Source of the DNA: Streptomyces sp. WZ-12
GTDB taxonomy: Bacteria > Actinomycetota > Actinomycetes > Streptomycetales > Streptomycetaceae
Length of the DNA: 64,000 bases
Assembly: GCF_028898845.1 (NCBI RefSeq)
Contig: NZ_CP118574.1
Span: forward strand, 6,111,001-6,175,000
Direction of reading: 5' to 3'
Made by a program: the position numbers and the translations under genes. Numbering within the stretch: position 1 is the stretch's first letter; each line of letters opens with the position of its first letter. Below, piece by piece: positions 60,918-64,000 of this stretch. The notes below the pieces were generated by a model that worked only from the letters and a program-made list of their open reading frames with translations, ran no database searches and was not told the DNA's origin.

Positions 60918-61541
60918 TTAACGGGGCGCCGTCACATCGATCAAACGGCAGACGGTTTCGATGTCGATCTTCACCTGGGCGATCGAGGCGCGGCCGGAGA
61001 GCCAGGTGATCAGGGCGGAGTGCCAGGTGTGTTCGATGACGCGGACCGCGGAGAGCTGTTCGGGGGTGGGCGGGCCGTCCAGGCCGATGGCGTCGAGGAT
61101 GATCGCGGTGGTCAGTCGGGAGACGGTGTCCACCTCGGGGCTGACGGACCGGTCGGCGAAGGTCAGCGCCCGCACCATCGCGTCGGCCAGGTGCGGTTCG
61201 CGTTGCAGGGCGCGGAAGGCCCGCATCAGCGTCTGGGCGACCCGGGCGCCGGGGTCCTCCTCCGACGGGGGGCGCTTGCGCAGCGTCTCGTGCAGGTGCT
61301 GGAGCTGGTCCTGCATGGTGGCGACGAGCAGGTGCACCTTGGACGGGAAGTAGCGGTAGAGGGTGCCGAGCGCGACGCCGGAGGATTCGGCCACCTCGCG
61401 CATCTGGACGGCGTCGAAGCCGCCGCGGCCGGCCAGTTTGGCGCTGGCGTGCAGGATGCGGCGGCGCCGGGCCTCCTGACGTTCGGTCAGGGGAGGACTC
61501 GCCGGAAGCGCCGGCCTGGCCGCCTTGGATTCCGTAGTCAT
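60918..61541 (-). CDS. kstR: KstR-like TetR-family repressor of steroid catabolism
   Basis: A 207-residue TetR regulator. Similarity to mycobacterial KstR runs over the whole length, not only in the HTH: RQEARRRRILHASAKLAGRG, FDAVQMREVAESSGVALGTL, YRYFPSKVHLLVATM in the DNA-binding part, and EPHLADAMVRALTFADRSVS, then VIEHTWHSALITWLSGRASI in the ligand domain. KstR is released by 3-oxo-4-cholestenoyl-CoA-type intermediates in mycobacteria. A KstR consensus site lies about 170 bases upstream of its start, so it probably controls itself, the MBL/aldehyde dehydrogenase genes and cyp125/fadA5. ATG 61541, GGGAC upstream. Confidence 0.9.
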   Translation of the reverse strand: MTTESKAARPALPASPPLTERQEARRRRILHASAKLAGRGGFDAVQMREVAESSGVALGTLYRYFPSKVHLLVATMQDQLQHLHETLRKRPPSEEDPGARVAQTLMRAFRALQREPHLADAMVRALTFADRSVSPEVDTVSRLTTAIILDAIGLDGPPTPEQLSAVRVIEHTWHSALITWLSGRASIAQVKIDIETVCRLIDVTAPR

Positions 61542-61711
61542 GTGTCCCATTCCGTGGCTTTCCGTCCGCGATGCGGTGCGTGCCGGTGGTGCGATCGGCA
61601 CAGCATGGCAGGGGCCGGGCCGTGGCGCGAATCACCCGGTGTGGCTCTTTCCGCTCCGTTCCCGCCCGGTAGATTCGCATACCGGTGAACTGATCAGTAG
61701 CTTTGCAGTTC

Positions 61712-61725
61712 TGAAACTTGTTCTA
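61712..61725. promoter_or_regulatory. KstR-type operator between kstR and the glycosyltransferase gene
   Basis: TGAAACTTGTTCTA matches TNNAACNNGTTNNA at all fixed positions. The flanking sequence (CAGTTC before, GATTA after) is AT-richer, as expected for a promoter. A perfect palindrome ACTGATCAGT lies at 61689-61698. The site is 171 bases from the kstR start and 55 bases from the glycosyltransferase start, so it may serve both. Confidence 0.78.
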
Positions 61726-61779
61726 GATTACCGCCAGCGGTTACGCTCCGGCGAAAGTCCAGTGAGAAGGGGGCCGTGC

Positions 61780-63198
61780 GTGACCGCTGAGGCCGTCCAG
61801 GAAGCCGCGCCCCGCCCGGCGGAGACCCCCTCGGCCTCCGCTCCGATGGACCGTGAGCGTCCCCTGCGGATCGCGATGCTCACGTACAAGGGGAACCCGT
61901 TCTGTGGCGGTCAGGGCGTCTACGTCCGACACCTCTCACGCGAACTGGCCCGCCTCGGCCACACCGTCGAGGTCATCGGCGCCCAGCCGTACCCGGTCCT
62001 GGACGACGGGCCCCTCCTCGTCGAGGGCGGGCCCGGCGAAGAAGGCGCCTCCCGGACGGCGTCCGGCACGGTGACGCTCACCGAGCTGCCCAGCCTCGAC
62101 CTCTACCGCCAGCCCGACCCGTTCCGCACGCCCGGGCGCGACGAGTTCCGCGACTGGATCGACGCCCTCGAAGTCGGCACGATGTGGACCGGCGGCTTCC
62201 CCGAACCGCTCACCTTCTCCCTGCGCGCCCGGCGCCATCTCGCCGCCCGCCGCGGCCAGTTCGACGTCGTCCACGACAACCAGACCCTCGGCTACGGCCT
62301 GCTCGGCGGGCCCACCGCGCTCGGCGCCCCGCTGGTCACCACCATCCACCACCCCATCACCGTCGACCGCCGGCTCGACCTGGCCGCCGCGCAGGACTGG
62401 AGGCGGCGCGCCTCGGTCCGCCGCTGGTACGGCTTCACCCGCATGCAGAAGCGGGTGGCCCGGCGGCTGCCGTCGGTGCTGACCGTCTCCGGCTCCTCCC
62501 GGCAGGAGATCGTCGACGACCTCGGGGTCCGCCCCGACCGGATCCACGTCGTCCCCATCGGCGCCGACACCGACCTCTTCCGCCCCGACCCGGCCGTCCC
62601 CGAGGTGCCCGGCCGGATCGTCACCACCTCCAGCGCCGACGTCCCCCTCAAGGGGCTGATCCACCTCGTCGAGGCGCTGGCCAAGGTCCGCACCGAGCAC
62701 CCGAACGCGCACCTCGTCGTGGTCGGCAAGCGCGCCGACGGCGGACCGGTCGCGGCCGCCATCGAACGGCTCGGCCTGTCCCGCGCCGTCGAGTTCGTCA
62801 AGGGCATCACCGACGCCGAACTCGTCGACCTGGTGCGCGGCGCCCAAGTCGCCTGCGTGCCCTCCCTCTACGAAGGCTTCTCGCTGCCCGCCGCCGAGGC
62901 GATGGCCACCGGCACCCCGCTGCTGGCCACCACCGGCGGCGCCATCCCCGAGGTCGCCGGGCCGGACGGCGAGACCTGCCTCGCGGTGCCACCGGGCGAC
63001 GCCGGGGCGCTCGCCAGCGGCCTGCTGCGGCTGTTGGGCGACGAGCCGCTGCGCCGCCGGCTGGGCGCGGCCGGCCGGGAGCGGGTGCTGGCCCGCTTCA
63101 CCTGGCGGCAGGCCGCCATCGGCACCGCCGACCGCTACCGCGCGGCCATGGACCGCCAACGGGCCGGCGCCGCCCCCCGGTTCACCGGCCGCCGATGA
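61780..63198 (+). CDS. GT4-type (GT-B fold) glycosyltransferase
   Basis: A 472-residue glycosyltransferase. After a disordered Ala/Pro-rich start, the N-terminal fold begins RPLRIAMLTYKGNPFCGGQG (nucleotide-sugar glycine loop) with HLSRELARLGHTVEVIGAQP; the C-terminal domain has RIVTTSSADVPLKGLIHLVE and the family E-x7-E motif in YEGFSLPAAEAMATGTPLL. Acceptor unknown. The neighbour encodes a methyltransferase 75 bases later, and in other streptomycetes I recall a prenyltransferase-type toroid protein continuing this set, suggesting glycolipid or glycosylated lipid-carrier metabolism. GTG 61780 with AGAAGGGGG upstream; the longer frame from 61525 covers the KstR site and is rejected. Confidence 0.9.
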   Translation: MTAEAVQEAAPRPAETPSASAPMDRERPLRIAMLTYKGNPFCGGQGVYVRHLSRELARLGHTVEVIGAQPYPVLDDGPLLVEGGPGEEGASRTASGTVTLTELPSLDLYRQPDPFRTPGRDEFRDWIDALEVGTMWTGGFPEPLTFSLRARRHLAARRGQFDVVHDNQTLGYGLLGGPTALGAPLVTTIHHPITVDRRLDLAAAQDWRRRASVRRWYGFTRMQKRVARRLPSVLTVSGSSRQEIVDDLGVRPDRIHVVPIGADTDLFRPDPAVPEVPGRIVTTSSADVPLKGLIHLVEALAKVRTEHPNAHLVVVGKRADGGPVAAAIERLGLSRAVEFVKGITDAELVDLVRGAQVACVPSLYEGFSLPAAEAMATGTPLLATTGGAIPEVAGPDGETCLAVPPGDAGALASGLLRLLGDEPLRRRLGAAGRERVLARFTWRQAAIGTADRYRAAMDRQRAGAAPRFTGRR

Positions 63199-63273
63199 CC
63201 CCCGCCGCGCCGACCGCCCGCCGCCACCGCCGTACCTCCCCCCGCCCCTGACCGCCGGACGAAAGCGAACGCC

Positions 63274-64000
63274 GTGCTGACCGTCGACTTTTCCCGATTC
63301 CCGCTCGCCCCGGGCGACCGCGTCCTGGACCTGGGGTGCGGCGCGGGCCGGCACGCCTTCGAGTGTTACCGGCGGGGCGCGCAGGTCGTCGCCCTGGACC
63401 AGAACGGCGAGGAGATCCGCGAGGTCGCCAAGTGGTTCGCGGCGATGGAGGAGGCCGGCGAGGCCCCGGCGGGCGCCACCGCCACCGCCATGGAGGGCGA
63501 CGCGCTGGCGCTGCCGTTCCCCGACGCCAGCTTCGACGTCGTGATCATCTCCGAGGTGATGGAGCACATCCCGGACGACAAGGGAGTGCTCGCCGAGATG
63601 GTCCGGGTGCTGCGCCCCGGCGGCCGGATCGCGGTCACCGTGCCGCGCTACGGCCCGGAGAAGATCTGCTGGGCGCTCTCCGACGCCTACCACGAGGTCG
63701 AGGGCGGCCACATCCGCATCTACCGCGGCGACGAACTCCTCGACAAGATGCGCCAGGCCGGCCTCGAACCGTACGGGACGCACCACGCCCACGGACTGCA
63801 CAGCCCCTACTGGTGGCTCAAGTGCGCCTTCGGCGTGGACAACGACGCTGCGCTGCCGGTGAAGGCGTACCACAAGCTGCTGGTCTGGGACATCATGAAG
63901 AAGCCGCTGGCCACCCGGCTCGCCGAACAGGCCCTCAACCCCCTCATCGGCAAGAGCTTCGTCGCCTACGCCACCAAGCCGCACCTGCCCGAGGCGGCGG
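63274..64000 (+). CDS. Class I SAM-dependent methyltransferase (cut by window edge)
   Basis: At least 242 residues; the frame runs open past the right edge. The Methyltransf_11 core is complete: DRVLDLGCGAGRHAFECYRR (motif I), VVALDQNGEEIREVAK (motif II), GDALALPFPDASFDVVIISE with VMEHIPDD (motif post I), and MVRVLRPGGRIAVTVPRYGP. The later part (GHIRIYRGDELLDKMRQAGL and HSPYWWLKCAFG) resembles enzymes acting on lipid-linked or glycosylated substrates. It probably forms an operon with the preceding glycosyltransferase. GTG 63274 follows GAAAGCG-type spacing; the ribosome site is weak. Confidence 0.88.
   Translation, partial: MLTVDFSRFPLAPGDRVLDLGCGAGRHAFECYRRGAQVVALDQNGEEIREVAKWFAAMEEAGEAPAGATATAMEGDALALPFPDASFDVVIISEVMEHIPDDKGVLAEMVRVLRPGGRIAVTVPRYGPEKICWALSDAYHEVEGGHIRIYRGDELLDKMRQAGLEPYGTHHAHGLHSPYWWLKCAFGVDNDAALPVKAYHKLLVWDIMKKPLATRLAEQALNPLIGKSFVAYATKPHLPEAA

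Overview
This 64 kb window is high-GC actinobacterial chromosome, almost certainly from a Streptomyces species. The evidence is the very GC-rich third codon positions, frequent GTG and TTG starts, many long GC-rich stem-loop terminators without U-tracts, and family markers such as a homodimeric AceE, DUF3052, DUF4429, SCO2322-family and CU044_5270-family proteins. I see no insertion sequence, prophage, integrase or CRISPR array. Apart from one tRNA-Val gene the window is protein-coding, and genes at both ends are cut by the window edges.

Layout. 0-7 kb: a NarL-type sensor kinase (cut), a DUF4429/SHOCT protein, a DUF1023-type hydrolase, a divergent TetR/DHA2 efflux pair, and a secreted I36-type inhibitor. 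7-12 kb: aceE, DUF3052 and an AhpE-like peroxiredoxin. 12-21 kb: a ter stress locus (two TerD, a DUF475 TerC-like membrane protein, two further TerD-family proteins) followed by a predicted small-molecule biosynthesis operon (CitE-like lyase, a fused phosphoribosyltransferase/TRSP/StiP/Pelota protein, HAD phosphatase). The HAD gene appears frameshifted at a run of eight G. 21-26 kb: O-methyltransferase, FmdB zinc ribbon, and a GntR / galactonate dehydratase / KDG kinase operon. 26-46 kb: mixed housekeeping and stress genes, including tRNA-Val(UAC), two DoxX proteins whose promoters share a palindrome (one also with an IdeR/DmdR-type iron box), a MarR/hydrolase operon, tandem USP, DedA, a FetB-like permease, a DHA2 pump fused to a winged helix, and an MHS transporter. 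46-49 kb: an ECF-sigma/CU044_5270 pair diverging from a stand-alone cytochrome oxidase subunit I gene.

48.8-61.5 kb holds the most interesting material. A CYP125-like P450 and a FadA5-like steroid thiolase are divergently arranged, as in mycobacterial cholesterol catabolism. About 8 kb further on are a metallo-beta-lactamase-fold hydrolase, an aldehyde dehydrogenase, a 3Fe-4S ferredoxin and a KstR-like repressor. KstR-type operators occur in both divergent promoter regions and upstream of the repressor. Both divergent promoter regions also carry a second palindrome, TCTGACG-N3-CATCAGA, which I cannot assign to a known regulator. Between the two halves sits a five-gene operon led by a cobalamin riboswitch. 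It encodes a secreted, membrane-anchored alpha/alpha-toroid protein, an anchored SCO2322-family protein and a complete ECF transporter (T, double ATPase, S). This looks like a vitamin B12 uptake system with a surface binding protein that resembles transcobalamin in fold.

The window ends with a GT4 glycosyltransferase and a SAM methyltransferase (cut), transcribed away from kstR.
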